From contig CAWFJZ010000004.1 in the NCBI GenBank assembly GCA_963816315.1, forward strand, positions 62,001 through 126,000: a stretch of DNA of 64,000 nucleotides, read 5' to 3'. The notes under the pieces were generated by a model. It did no database searches, was not told the DNA's origin, and saw nothing but the letters and a program-made list of their open reading frames with translations. The position numbers and the translations under genes were made by a program. Positions 8,993 through 19,586 of the stretch are shown here, one piece after another (the first letter of the stretch is position 1; every line of letters begins with the position of its first letter). The stretch is from CADEEN01 sp963816315 (GTDB lineage: Bacteria > Pseudomonadota > Gammaproteobacteria > Burkholderiales > Burkholderiaceae_C).

Positions 8993-10482
8993 CTACGCCG
9001 GATCGATGCGCAGCCAGGTGGTTTTCAGCTCGGTGTACTTGTCCAGCGCATGCAGGCTCTTGTCGCGGCCGTTGCCGCTCTGTTTGTAGCCGCCGAAGGG
9101 TACGGTGATGTCGTCCTCGTCGTATTGATTCACATGCACCGTGCCGGCCCGCAGCGCGCGCGCCACGCGGTGGGCGCGGTTGATGTTGTCGCTCCAGACG
9201 CTGGCCTGCAAACCATACGCCGACGCATTGGCCAGCGCAATCGCTTCGGCTTCGGTCTTGAAGCGGATCACGCTCATCACCGGGCCGAAGATTTCTTCGC
9301 GGGCGATGCTCATGCCGTTGTCCACGCGGTCGAACACCGTCGGCTCGACGTAGAAGCCGCCGCTGGCCTCGCGTGCGCGCGTGCCGCCGGTGACGGTGCG
9401 TGCGCCTTCTCTTTTGCCGGCGTCGATGAAGCCCATCACGGTTCGCAACTGTCCTTCATCGACCAGGGCGCCCATTTCGGTCTTGCCGTCGAGCGGATCG
9501 CCCGCGCGGTACTTCGGCGCTTCGGCGGCAACGATCTCGACGAAGCGCTCGGCCACGCTCTCATGCACCAGCACGCGCGATGGCGCGTTGCAGCTTTCGC
9601 CCTGGTTGAAGAACATGCTGCCGGCGGCGGTCTTGGCGGCGCGCTCGACGTTGGCGAAGTCATCGAAAACGACGAAGGCGCTCTTGCCGCCGAGCTCGTT
9701 GTAGACGCGCTTCAGGTTGCTGCGGCCCGGCGTACTCGAGCATCTTGCGGCCGACGCGCGTGCTGCCGGTGAAGCCGATCGCATCGACGTCCATGTGCAA
9801 CGCCAACGCTTCGCCGGCCTCGCCGCCGTGGCCGGGCACGACGTTGAAGACGCCCGGCGGAATGCCGGCTTCGACAGCGAGTTCTGCCAGGCGCAGCGCG
9901 GTGTACGGCGACTTCTCGCTCGGCTTCAAGCACGACCGAGTTGCCCGTTGCCAGTGCCGGCCCGAGCTTCCACGCCGCCATGATCATCGGGTAGTTCCAG
10001 GGCACGACGACGCCGACCACGCCCATCGGCTCGCGCGTGATCAGCGCCAGCGCGGTCGAGGGCGTGGGTGCGATCTCGTCATAGACCTTGTCGATCGCCT
10101 CGGCGTACCAGGCGATCGTGCGCGCGGTGGACGGCACATCGACGGCCAGCGAATACTGGATCGGCTTGCCCATGTCGAGCGTTTCGAGCAGGGCGAGTTC
10201 TTCTTTGGCACCGAGGATCTTCGCGGCGAAGGCCTGCAGCAGCTTCTTGCGCACCGCTGGCGGCTTCCCGCACCATCTGCCGTCGGTGAAGGCGGCGCGG
10301 GCGCTCTTCACTGCGGCATCGACATCGGCTTCGCGGCAACGCGCCACAGGCCCGAGCGTGCGGCCGTCGATCGGCGACGACTTGATGAAGGGTTCGCCGC
10401 CAACGGCGTCGCAGCGCTTGCCGTCGATCAGCGCACGGCCATCGAAGCGGGCTTCTCGCGCGCGCGCATGCCAATCGGTCAT
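8993..10482 (-). CDS. puuC: Aldehyde dehydrogenase, PuuC type (two frame breaks)
   Basis: NAD(P)-dependent aldehyde dehydrogenase. By motif and position it is the gamma-glutamyl-gamma-aminobutyraldehyde dehydrogenase of the Puu pathway. Start ATG 10482 reads MTDWHARAREARFDG. Visible motifs are VVPWNYPMIMAAWKLGPAL, IGFTGSTRVGRKMLEYAG, the general base in NELGGKSAFVV, the catalytic cysteine in NQGESCNAPSR, and EEIFGPVMSVIRF. Extra bases near 9928 (an AA pair) and 9727 (a CCC run) break the frame; all catalytic parts survive. The stop is two bases outside the porin gene boundary on one side and close to the palindromic repeat on the other. Broad-substrate ALDH activity cannot be excluded. Confidence 0.9.
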
Positions 10483-10484
10483 TG

Positions 10485-11969
10485 CTAGAAGCTCACCAAC
10501 ACCGACGCCCCGAACATCTGGTTCGTTTTCTTGAACGTGCCGTCCTTGACCACTTCGAACACCGGCACGTCGGCGCGGTCGATGCGGTACTCGGCCTTGA
10601 ATGTGGTGCTGCTGTCGAACAAGTACGACAAGCCGAAGGAGAGCGCACCGCGATTCGCACCGCGGCTGCAACCGCTGATCGTCGCGTCCGCCTCGCAGCC
10701 GAGCGTGGGGTTGACGCCGATGCCGTTGCGCGTGTCGGTGAAGAGCGCGTTGTCGTTGTCGTCGGTGAAGCCCGTGTAGCCGAGCAGGCCGCCGCCGTTC
10801 TTGCGGTTGCGGACGTAGTCCATGCGCGCGATGCCTTCGAAGCGCGGCGTGAACTTGTAGGCGCCGAGCACGGACAGCCCCATCCACGTGGCTTTGCGCA
10901 AGGCGCCGGTGGTCGGGTCGGGCACGATGGCCGCATTCTTCTGCTGGCCGACGCTGACCTGGCCCTGCACCGTAACATCGCCGCGGATGAAGTAGGCATC
11001 GAACTCGAACAGATCCAGGCGCGAGTCGCGGCCGTCGGGGTCGGCGAAGTTGGCCGCCTTGCCATGCACGCCGGCAAAACCGAAGCCCTGGTACTCGCCG
11101 CGCGAGTAGTCCACGCGATAAGCGAATGCGGGCGTGGTGTTGCCCGGCGTCTTGCGGCTGGCGTTCATGTTGTTGAGCATGCCCTTGACGATCCACTTGC
11201 CTTCGGTGACTTCCATGCCGACCCCCGTGTAGGCCGTGGGCAGCGTGAAGTCGAACAGCAGGTTGTGCGTGATCAGCTTGTTGAGCGTCGGCTGCAGATA
11301 CTCGTAGCCCGACCAGTCGGGCACCTGGCCGGCGATCAGGCGGCGTTGCAGCGAGCCGAGCGGGATCGAGACGCTGGCCTCGTGCACGGGAGACTGGCCA
11401 TCGAACACGGCGCCGACGCCGCGGTTGGGGGCGAGCGTCAATCGCCACTTGACGCCGGAATCGGTTTCCTTCTGGAAGTCGATCACCGCCGCGCCGAAGT
11501 AGCTGTTGTCGTAGTTGTAGCCGTCGTCGCCGACGGCGTTCAGGAACTGGAAGCCGGCGCGGTCCTGGTTCTTGTTGTAGATGAAGGTCGGGTCCATGTA
11601 GCCGGCGATCTTCAGGCCCTTGAAGCCGAGCGCGTCACGCGAGTCTTCGAGCGCTTCGGTCTTGACGGTGACGCGGTTCAACTCACGCGTTTGCTCCGGC
11701 GTCATGCCCCACTGCGGTGTGGAGGCTGCGGGCGCCGGCGCCACGGCAGCCACCGGCGCGGCCGCGGCCTTGGCCTTGTCGGCTTCGGCGGCTTGCAGCT
11801 TCTTCTCCATCTCGGCAACACGCTCGCGCAGCGCCTTCATTTCTTCCAACATCGCCGCATTGGTCTGCGCCTGCGTCGGCGGCTTGGCCTTGGCTTTGGT
11901 TTGCGCGATGGCCGGAAAAGCGCAGGCCAGCGCAGCGGCGAGGCAGGTGAGGCGGATCGTTGTTTTCAT
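10485..11969 (-). CDS. Outer-membrane porin, DUF3138-like
   Basis: Predicted 494-residue outer-membrane beta-barrel. It has a clear signal peptide (TTIRLTCLAAALACAFPAIAQ), a predicted coiled coil (EEMKALRERVAEMEKKLQAAEADKAKAA region, about residues 42-70), an alanine/proline linker, then many alternating amphipathic strands, and it ends in phenylalanine (GASVLVSF), the usual barrel assembly signal. The best family guess is the DUF3138 group found in Burkholderiales. The frame is intact, with a GAGGAAAG ribosome site. It lies between potI and puuC, so it probably lets polyamines or agmatine cross the outer membrane; no homologue with that proven role is known to me. Confidence 0.8.
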   Translation of the reverse strand: MKTTIRLTCLAAALACAFPAIAQTKAKAKPPTQAQTNAAMLEEMKALRERVAEMEKKLQAAEADKAKAAAAPVAAVAPAPAASTPQWGMTPEQTRELNRVTVKTEALEDSRDALGFKGLKIAGYMDPTFIYNKNQDRAGFQFLNAVGDDGYNYDNSYFGAAVIDFQKETDSGVKWRLTLAPNRGVGAVFDGQSPVHEASVSIPLGSLQRRLIAGQVPDWSGYEYLQPTLNKLITHNLLFDFTLPTAYTGVGMEVTEGKWIVKGMLNNMNASRKTPGNTTPAFAYRVDYSRGEYQGFGFAGVHGKAANFADPDGRDSRLDLFEFDAYFIRGDVTVQGQVSVGQQKNAAIVPDPTTGALRKATWMGLSVLGAYKFTPRFEGIARMDYVRNRKNGGGLLGYTGFTDDNDNALFTDTRNGIGVNPTLGCEADATISGCSRGANRGALSFGLSYLFDSSTTFKAEYRIDRADVPVFEVVKDGTFKKTNQMFGASVLVSF

Positions 11970-12000
11970 CGGGTCTTTCCTCGTGGTTGAAAGCGTGGAG

Positions 12001-12829
12001 TCATTTGCGGAAAGCGGCTGCCATTTCCTGCTGGCGGCGGCGCTCGGTGCGGGCGATCAGGTAGCTCGCGGCGATGACGCCAACGGCGACGACGGCGACG
12101 ATGATCGTGGCCACCGCGTTGACGCTCGGGTTCAGGCCGAGCTTGGCGCGCGAGAAGATCACCAGCGGCATCGTCGTCGCACCCGGGCCGGTGAGAAAGG
12201 CCGAGAGCACGACGTCGTCGAGCGAGATCGTGAACGTCAGCAGCCAGGCCGACGCGAGCGCCTGCGCGATCATCGGCAGCGTCACCAGCCAGAACACCTG
12301 GTGCGGGCGTGCGCCGAGGTCCATCGCCGCTTCTTCGAGCTGCGGGTTCAGGTCTTGCAATCGCGCTTGAATGACCACGGTGGCATAGGCCATGCCGAGC
12401 AGCAGGTGGCCGATCCAAATCGTCAGCGCGCCTTTTTCGGGAAAGCCGAGCGCGTTCTGCACGCTGACCAGCATCAGCAGCAGCGACAGCCCGACCACCA
12501 CCTCCGGCATCACCAGCGGCGCGTTGACCATGCCGGAGAACAGCGTGCGGCCTTTGAAGCGGCGGTACTTCACCAGGGCAAAGGCAGCGAGCGTGCCGAG
12601 CACGACCGAGCCGCAAGCGGTGAAGAACGCGATCTTCAGGCTGACCCAGAAGCCATGCAGGATTTCGCGGTCGTCGAGCAGCGCCGCATACCACTTCAGC
12701 GTGAAGCCGCGCCAGATGTTGGGCAGCGCCGAGTCGTTGAACGAGAAGATGACGAGGGCGACGATCGGCAGGTACAGGAAGGCATAGCCGCCGAGCAGCC
12801 AGGCTTTGCCGAACGAGGCCCGTTTTCAT
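12001..12829 (-). CDS. potI: Putrescine ABC transporter permease PotI
   Basis: Inner-membrane permease of the putrescine importer. After correcting one extra A in the AAAA run at 12823-12826 the protein starts MKRASFGKAWLLGGYAFLYL and continues through five or six membrane segments. The binding-protein-dependent permease motif is visible as EEAAMDLGARPHQVFWLVTLP. The start overlaps the potH stop as ATGA. Without the correction, an internal start at 12603 would give a truncated protein, which the conserved upstream sequence argues against. Confidence 0.92.
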
Positions 12830-13746
12830 TTCCGCTCTTGCGCCTCGGCCTGGTACTTGTTGAAGATCGCCAGGGGCACGAGGATCAGCAAGATCATCGT
12901 CACCGCCAGCGACGACGCGAGCGGCCAATCGTTGTTGGAGAAGAACTCGCTCCAGACGACGCTGCCGGTCATCAGCGTTTCCGGCCCGCCGAGCAGTTCC
13001 GGAATCACGTACTCGCCGACGGTGGGGATGAAGACCAGCATCGAGCCGGCGATGATGCCGGCCTTGGACAGCGGCACGGTGATCTTCCAGAACGCGACCC
13101 ACGGCGAGGCGCCCAGATCTTGCGCCGCTTCGAGCAAGCGCAGGTCCATCTTCGACAGGTTGCCGTACAGCGGCAGGATCATGAACGGCAGGTAGGTATA
13201 GACCATGCCGAGCACGAGCGAGAACGGCGTGTTCATCAGCTTGCCGGGCGCGCTGATGAGGCCGAGTGCCAGCAGCACCTGATCGAGCCCGCTGGCGATG
13301 ATCACGTCGGCCACCCAGCCGCCGGTGGTCAGCAGGCCCTTCCACGCATACACGCGCAGCAGGAACGAGGTCCAGAACGGCAGCATGACGAGCATCAACA
13401 GCGCGGGCTGCAACGAGGGCTTGGCGCGCGCCATGAAGTAAGCGAACGGGTAGCCGATCGCCAGGCACAGCAGCGTCGTCCAGAAGGCGTACTTCAGGCT
13501 GGCGAGATAGGTCTTGTAGTACAGCGCGTCGGAAGCGAGAAAGACGTAGTTCGAGAACTTGAGCGACAGCGTCAGCACGCCCTCCTTGATGGAGGTGAGG
13601 CTGTTCGGGCGAACTGTCCCCATCTCGGCGACGCTGATCTGCGCCAGCACGAGGAAAGGAACGAGGAAGAACAGCACCAGCCACAGGTACGGCACGCCGA
13701 TGACGGCGGTGCGGCCGCGCGTGAGCCATGCCATGACGCGCTTCAT
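12826..13746 (-). CDS. potH: Putrescine ABC transporter permease PotH
   Basis: Inner-membrane permease partner of PotI. The start at 13746 (MKRVMAWLTRGRTAVIG) is preferred to an in-frame upstream ATG because it overlaps the potG stop as ATGA, matching the coupling in the rest of the operon. Six hydrophobic segments; the cytoplasmic loop that docks to the ATPase is EAAQDLGASPWVAFWKITVP. FIPTVGEYVIPELLGGP is characteristic of PotH. The frame is intact. Confidence 0.94.
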   Translation of the reverse strand: MKRVMAWLTRGRTAVIGVPYLWLVLFFLVPFLVLAQISVAEMGTVRPNSLTSIKEGVLTLSLKFSNYVFLASDALYYKTYLASLKYAFWTTLLCLAIGYPFAYFMARAKPSLQPALLMLVMLPFWTSFLLRVYAWKGLLTTGGWVADVIIASGLDQVLLALGLISAPGKLMNTPFSLVLGMVYTYLPFMILPLYGNLSKMDLRLLEAAQDLGASPWVAFWKITVPLSKAGIIAGSMLVFIPTVGEYVIPELLGGPETLMTGSVVWSEFFSNNDWPLASSLAVTMILLILVPLAIFNKYQAEAQERK

Positions 13747-14855
13747 TGGGTGAGCACCACCTGAGCCCAAGGGTCCCATGAGGCCCAGGCTTCATCGCCC
13801 CAGGTCAGGCGGTCTTCCGGATGGCGATCGACGTTGGCTTGGCTCACCTTCAACGAGGCGCCACTCGGCAGCGTGAGGTGAAAGACGGTGAAGCTGCCGA
13901 AGTACGACATCTCGCGGACCTTGCCCTTGACGGCATTGAACTTCGTGTCGTCGGGTGCGGTGCGCTGCAGCTTGATCTTCTCGGGGCGGATCGCCACCGA
14001 CACCGGCATGCCCTCGGTGCCGGTGATGCCATGGCCGATGTAGTGCTTGACGTTGGCGCAGCCGATCTCGCAGTGGCCTTCGGCATCGACATCGAGCGTG
14101 CCGTCCATCAGGTTGACGTTGCCGATGAAGTCGGCGACGAAGCGCGTGGCCGGCGTTTCGTAGATGTCGGCCGGCGCGCCGACTTGCAGGAAGCGGCCTT
14201 CGCTCATGACGGCGATGCGCGAGGCCATCGTCATCGCTTCTTCCTGGTCGTGCGTGACCATGACACAGGTCACGCCGACCTGCTCGATGATGTTGACGAG
14301 TTCGATCTGCGTTTCTTCGCGCAGCTTCTTGTCGAGCGCGCCGAGCGGCTCGTCGAGCAGCAGCATCTGCGGCTGCTTGGCCAAGCTGCGCGCGAGTGCC
14401 ACGCGCTGCTGCTGGCCGCCGGAGAGTTGATGCGGTTTGCGCTTGGCGAACTTGCCGAGCTGCACGAGCTTCAGCATCGCTTCCACACGCGCGGCCACTT
14501 TGTCCTTGGCCATGCCGTCGCGCTTCAGGCCGAAGGCAATGTTCTCTTCGACCGTGAGGTGAGGGAACAGCGCATAGCTCTGGAACATCATGTTCACCGG
14601 CCGCTCGTAGGGCGGCAGCGTGGCCATGTCCTTGCCGTCGAGCACGATGCGCCCGGCGCTCGGCGTCTCGAACCCCGCCAGCATGCGCAGCAGCGTGCTC
14701 TTGCCGCAGCCCGACGAGCCGAGCAGCGCGAAGATTTCGCCCTTGGCGATGTCGAGGCTGACGTTGTTGACGGCCTTGTAGCCGTCGAAGTCTTTCGTCA
14801 GCCCTTCGATGCGCAGGTAGTCGCGCTGCGTTGCCGAAGCGCTCGGCACTTGCAT
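13743..14855 (-). CDS. potG: Putrescine ABC transporter ATP-binding protein PotG
   Basis: Cytoplasmic ATPase that powers the PotFGHI importer, 370 residues. Walker A GSSGCGKST, Q-loop MMFQSYALFPHL, signature LSGGQQQRVALARSL, Walker B LLLDEPLGALD and the switch histidine in MVTHDQEEAM are all present. A C-terminal TOBE-like domain follows from about residue 240 (RPEKIKLQRT region). The start at ATG 14855 (MQVPSASATQRDYLRIEGL) is taken because the ABC domain begins soon after. The frame is intact. Confidence 0.95.
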   Translation of the reverse strand: MQVPSASATQRDYLRIEGLTKDFDGYKAVNNVSLDIAKGEIFALLGSSGCGKSTLLRMLAGFETPSAGRIVLDGKDMATLPPYERPVNMMFQSYALFPHLTVEENIAFGLKRDGMAKDKVAARVEAMLKLVQLGKFAKRKPHQLSGGQQQRVALARSLAKQPQMLLLDEPLGALDKKLREETQIELVNIIEQVGVTCVMVTHDQEEAMTMASRIAVMSEGRFLQVGAPADIYETPATRFVADFIGNVNLMDGTLDVDAEGHCEIGCANVKHYIGHGITGTEGMPVSVAIRPEKIKLQRTAPDDTKFNAVKGKVREMSYFGSFTVFHLTLPSGASLKVSQANVDRHPEDRLTWGDEAWASWDPWAQVVLTQ

Positions 14856-15967
14856 CCAAGACGAGCGCTCCGTCTTTGAACGACGTGTAGGTGCGCGTCA
14901 TCAGCCGGCGCAGATCGTTGTTCAGCGCATCCGGCGGCACCATCTTGGCCATGTCGGCCGCCGGCAGGAACACCGTCGGGTTATTGGCGACCTCGGGGCG
15001 GATGTGCTTCTTCGACTCGGTCACCGCGTTCGGGTAGAAGACCTTGTTGGTGTTCGCGCCGGCGTTCTCCGGGCGCAGCATGAAGTCGATGAACTTGTGC
15101 GCGTTGCCGGGGCGCGCGGCATCGGCCGGGATGACCATCGTGTCGAAGAACAGCAGGCCGCCGTTGGCGGGGACCAGGGCCTGAATGTTCTGGCCGGTCT
15201 TGCCGTCGATGGCTCGCTGGCGCGCAATGTTGTGGTCACCCGACCAGCCGAGCGAAAGACAGATCGAGCCGTTGGCCATGTCGTTGATGTAGCCCGACGA
15301 AGAGAACAGCGTGACATACGGGCGCACCGCCTTCAACACATTGGCTGCGGCCGTGTAGTCGCTCGGGTTCTTCGAGAACGGCGGCTTGCCGAGGTAGTGC
15401 AGCGCGGCCGGAATCACTTCGGTGGCCGAGTCGAGGAAGGACACGCCGCAGCCCTTCATCTTGCTGATGTACTCCGGGTTGAAGACCAGCTCCCACACGT
15501 TGGCCGGCATCGGCGTGCTGCCCAGCGCGGCCTTGACCTTATCGACATTGATGCCGACGGTGGTGAAGCCCCACAGCCAATCGACGAGGTAGTCGTTGCC
15601 CGGGTCCATCTTCGACAGTTGCGCGTTGATGGCGGGATCGACGTTCTTCAGGTTCGGGAATCTTCGACTTGTCGAGCTTTTGCAGCAGGCCGCCGTCGAT
15701 CTGCAGCTTGGCCCAGTTCGACGACGGCACGATGATGTCGTAGCCCGTCTTGCCGGCCACCATCTTGGCGTGGACGATCTCGTTGTTGTCGAAGTTGTCG
15801 TAGCGCACCTTGATGCCGGTCTCGGCCTCGAACTTCTTGATGATGTCTTCGCCGATGTAGTCGGACCAGTTGTAGATGTTCAGAACTTTCTCTTCCTGCG
15901 CCAGCGCTGCGGTCGAGACGAACACGGCCGCTGCGGCGAACAGTGTGGAAAGCGTCTTGGTCACCAT
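14856..15967 (-). CDS. potF: Periplasmic putrescine-binding protein PotF (frame breaks)
   Basis: Solute-binding protein that delivers putrescine to PotHI. A signal peptide (KTLSTLFAAAAVFVSTAALA) is followed by LNIYNWSDYIGEDIIKKFE, and later by VDWLWGFTTVGINVDK and GGLLFFDTMVIPADAARP, all typical of PotF. One extra base at the AA pair near 15659 breaks the frame after LLQKLDKSKI. The conserved C-terminus LRRLMTRTYTSFK is reached near 14872, but no stop codon follows in that frame, which runs on across potG; another small error near 14865 is likely. The true stop cannot be placed precisely. Confidence 0.9.
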
Positions 15968-16043
15968 GGTGCTTGGTCCTTGAAAGAAGCGTGAAGTGGT
16001 GGGGGTGGTCAGCGAGGCAGTCTAGGTTCGTGCCGGCATCGGG

Positions 16044-17456
16044 CTATTGGGGTGAATGCTCGAGGGGGTGAATGCTCAGAGATCCCAGCCGTTCTGTGCG
16101 CACGTCGGCCAGCGTCAGGTCGAGGCAGCGCTCGATCAGCGCCACCATCTCGTCGATCTGCGCGCGCGTGATCACCAGCGGCGGCGCGATGATCATGCGG
16201 TCGCCGACGGCGCGCATGATCACGCCCTCGCGGAAGCAGTGGCCGCGGCAGACCATGCCGATCTCGCGCTCGGGCGCGAAGGCCGTGGCGCGGCCTTCCT
16301 TGTTCTTGACCAGCAGCAGCGCGCCCATCAGGCCCGTGGTCTGCGCTTCGCCGACGAGCGGGTGTTCGGCCAGTCGTGCGTAATGCTGCGCCAGGTACGG
16401 ACCGACGTCGTCGCGCACGCGATCGACCAGGCCCAACTCACGCACCAGCTTGATGTTGGCCAGCGCCACCGCGCAGGCCACCGGGTGGCCGGAGTAGGTG
16501 TAGCCGTGGTTGAACTCTCCCCCTTGCTCGATCAGCACCTTGGCCACGCGGTCGCCGACCATCACGCCGCCGAGCGGGATGTAGCCGCTGGTCACGCCCT
16601 TGGCGAACGTCATCAGGTCGGGTTTGAAGCCCATCGTCTCGCAGCCGAACCAGCGGCCGGTGCGGCCGAAGCCGGTGATGACCTCGTCGCTCGACGAGCA
16701 GGATGCCGTACTGGTCGCAGATGCGCTGGATCTCGGGCCAGTACGTCGAAGGCGGGATGATCACGCCGCCCGCGCCCTGGATCGGCTCGCCGATGAAGGC
16801 CGCCACCTTGTCGGCGCCGAGTTCGGTGATCTTGGCTTCGAGCTGGCGCGCGCAGGCCAGGCCGAAGTCCTCGCGCGACAACCCTTCGCCGTTCTCGAAC
16901 CAGTACGGCTGATCGATGTGCACGATGTCGGGGATCGGCAAGCCGCCTTGTTCGTGCATGCCCTTCATGCCGCCGAGCGAGGCGCCCGCCATCGTGCTGC
17001 CGTGGTAGCGCGTTCCAGCGGCTGATGATGACGCTGCGCTGCGGCTGGCCGAGCACGTCCCAATAGCGGCGCACCATGCGCACCACGGTGTCGTTGCCCT
17101 CCGAGCCCGAGCCGGCGAAGAACACATGCTGGAATTGCGGCGGCGCTCACTTCGGCGAGCAGCTCGGCGAGTTCGATCGCCGGCGGCGTCGCCGTCTGGA
17201 AGAAGGCGTTGTAGAAGGGCAGGGTCTCGAGCTGCTTCGTCGCGGCATCGATCAACGCGCGCTGGCCGTAGCCGACGTTGACGCACCACAGGCCGCTCAT
17301 CGCGTCGAGGATCTTGTTGCCGTCGCTGTCCCAGAGGTAGATGTTGTCGGCGCGCGTGATGACGCGCGAGCCCTTCTTCGCCAGCGCCTGGAAGTCGGTG
17401 AACGGGTGCAGGAAATGGCGCGCGTCGGCAGCCTGCCAGTCTTGTGTGGTTCTCAT
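16044..17456 (-). CDS. spuC: Class III aminotransferase, putrescine-pyruvate type (three frame breaks)
   Basis: PLP enzyme most like SpuC, which moves the amino group of putrescine (or related omega-amines) to pyruvate. It would give an alternative entry to GABA that avoids gamma-glutamylation. Start ATG 17456 reads MRTTQDWQAADARHFLHPFT. Motifs: DGNKILDAMSGLWCVNVGYG, VFFAGSGSEGNDTVVRM, EPIQGAGGVIIPPSTYWPE, DEVITGFGRTGRWFG, PLP lysine in TFAKGVTSGYIPLGG, and FNHGYTYSGHPVACAVAL. Extra bases near 17142, 17010 and 16690 break the frame. The C-terminus is built from a short tandem repeat (IHPLEHSP) coded by GGGGTGAATGCTC units at 16050-16078. Confidence 0.88.
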
Positions 17457-17464
17457 CTTGGTCC

Positions 17465-18833
17465 TCAGACATGTAGCAAGAGATGTTCCCGCTCCCACGG
17501 CGAGATGACCTGCATGAATTCCGCGTACTCCACTTCCTTGATCTCGGTATAGACGGTGACGAAGTCCTTGCCGAGCACTTCGGCGAGATCGGCTTCGTCG
17601 CGCAACAAGGCGAGCGCTTCACCGAGGCTGCGCGGCAACTGGTAGTCGCCGAGGTAGGCGTCGCCCTTGCACTCGGGACTCGGCTCGATGCGGTTCTGGA
17701 TGCCGAGCCAACCGCAGGCCAGCGTGGCCGCCAGTGCCACGTACGGATTCGCATCGGCGCCGATGACGCGGTTCTCGATGCGGCGACCCGCGGGCGACGC
17801 CAGCGGCGAGCGGATGCCGACGGTGCGGTTGTCGGTCCCCCACTGGATGTTGATCGGCGCCGCGGTGAAGCGCGCCAGCCGCCGATACGAGTTCACGTAC
17901 GGTGCGAACAGCGCCATCGCCGCGGGCGTGTAGCGCTGCAAGCCGCCGATGTACCAGAAGAACTCCTTGCTCGGCGTGCCGTCTTCGTTGCTGAAGATGT
18001 TGTGGCCGGTGATCTTGTCCACCAGGCTCTGGTGGATGTGCATCGCGCTGCCCGGCTCGCCGGCGATCGGCTTGGCCATGAAGGTGGCGAACATGTCGTG
18101 GCGCATCGCCGCCTCGCGCACCGTGCGCTTGAACAGGAACACCTCGTCGGCCAGGCCGAGCGGGTGCGCATGGAAGAAGTTGATCTCCATCTGCCCGGCG
18201 CCGAGTTCGTGGATCAGCGTATCGACGTTCAGCTCCATCTTTTCGCAGTACGCATACACGTCTTCGAACAGCGGATCGAACTCGTTGACGGCGTCGATGG
18301 AGTACGCCTGGCGCGAAGTTTCACGCCGGCCGCTGCGGCCGACCGGCGGCTTCAAAGGCACGTCGGGGTCGGTGTTGCGGGCGACGAGGTAGAACTCGAG
18401 CTCGGGTGCGACCACCGGCTCCCAGCCCTTGCTCGTCGAACAGGTCGCAGACACGCCGCAGCACCGAGCGCGGCGCGTAGGGGATCAGCACGCCGTCGCG
18501 GTCATAGCAGTCGTGAATGATCTGCGCGGTGGGGTCCACCGCCCACGGCACGATGCGCGCGGTGGTCGGGTCCGGGCGCAGGTGCATGTCGCGGTCGGTC
18601 GGCGTGATGACGTCGTAGTACGGGCCTTCCTCGGGGAACTCTCCCGTTACGCCCATGGCCACCACCACTTCGGGCAGGCGCATGCCGCGGTCTTCGGTGA
18701 ACTTTTCGCGCGGCAGGATCTTGCCGCGGGCCACGCCGGTGAGGTCGGGCACGAGGCACTCGATCTCGGTGACGCGTTGTTCGTTGAACCAGTTTTCGAG
18801 ATCGGCGAAAGAGAAATCTTGTCGTTTGACCAT
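17465..18833 (-). CDS. puuA: Gamma-glutamylputrescine synthetase PuuA (one frame break)
   Basis: Glutamine-synthetase-fold enzyme that joins glutamate to putrescine using ATP, the first step of the Puu pathway. The start MVKRQDFSFADLENWFNEQ is followed by ECLVPDLTGVARGKILP, then APELEFYLVARN, ELGAGQMEINFFH, GSAMHIHQSLVD, NSYRRLARFTAAPINIQWG and RIENRVIGADANPY. A one-base insertion in the CCC run at 18426-18428 separates the beta-grasp part from the catalytic part. The stop lies eight bases from the spuC start. Confidence 0.93.
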
Positions 18834-18836
18834 GGG

Positions 18837-19584
18837 TCACCTGTTCTGTTGGTGCGCAGCGCACGCGTTGCCGAAAGCGCGCAGCAGCGTCATCGACACC
18901 GGGTTGCTCGCCGCCTGCCACTCCGGGTGCCACTGCACGGCGAGGTTGAAGCCGGGAGCGTCCGGCTTGGAGAAGGCTTCGATCACGCCGTCGGGCGCGC
19001 GCGCTTCGACGCGCAGGCCGGCGGCCAGGCGATTCACCGCCTGGCCGTGCAGCGAGTTGACCTGGATGCGCGGTGTCTTGCAGCAGCGTCGCCAGCAGGC
19101 CACCCGGCAGCACATCGACCGGGTGCTTCGGCGCGTACTGCACGTCGGCCGGGTCTTCGTCGCGGTCGCGGTGGTCCATGTGGCCGCTGATCTCGTGCAC
19201 CGCCTGGTGCAGGCTGCCGCCGAGCGCGACATTCGTTTCCTGCGTGCCGCGGCAGATGGCGAAGAACGGGATGCCGCGATCGATCGCCTTGGGCACCAGC
19301 GGCAGCGTCCACGCGTCGCGGTCCGGATCGAGCGGCAGGGAAGGGTCGTGCACGTCTTCGCTGAAGTGGCTCGGGTGCACGTTCGACGGCGAGCCGGTGA
19401 GCAGCACGCCGTCGGCCAGATCGAGCAGGCTCTCGAGTTCGTCGGCCGACGCGGTGGGCACGATCAGCGGTTGGCAATCGGCCAGGCGAATGAAGTCGGT
19501 GTACTTCTTGCCGGCGATGTGGAACGGGTGCTTGCCGACGATGCGGTTGCACGCCGGGATGAGAACGATCGGTTTGGGCTTCAT
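18837..19584 (-). CDS. puuD: Gamma-glutamyl-GABA hydrolase PuuD (one frame break)
   Basis: Class I glutamine-amidotransferase-like hydrolase that releases glutamate and GABA from gamma-glutamyl-GABA. The nucleophile cysteine is in FFAICRGTQETNVALGG and the catalytic histidine in VQWHPEWQAASNP; LLTGSPSNVHP and SGHMDHRDRDEDP are typical of PuuD. An extra base near 19076 breaks the frame before RIQVNSLHGQAVNRLA. It sits between puuB and puuA with gaps of only two or three bases. Confidence 0.93.
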
Positions 19585-19586
19585 GG

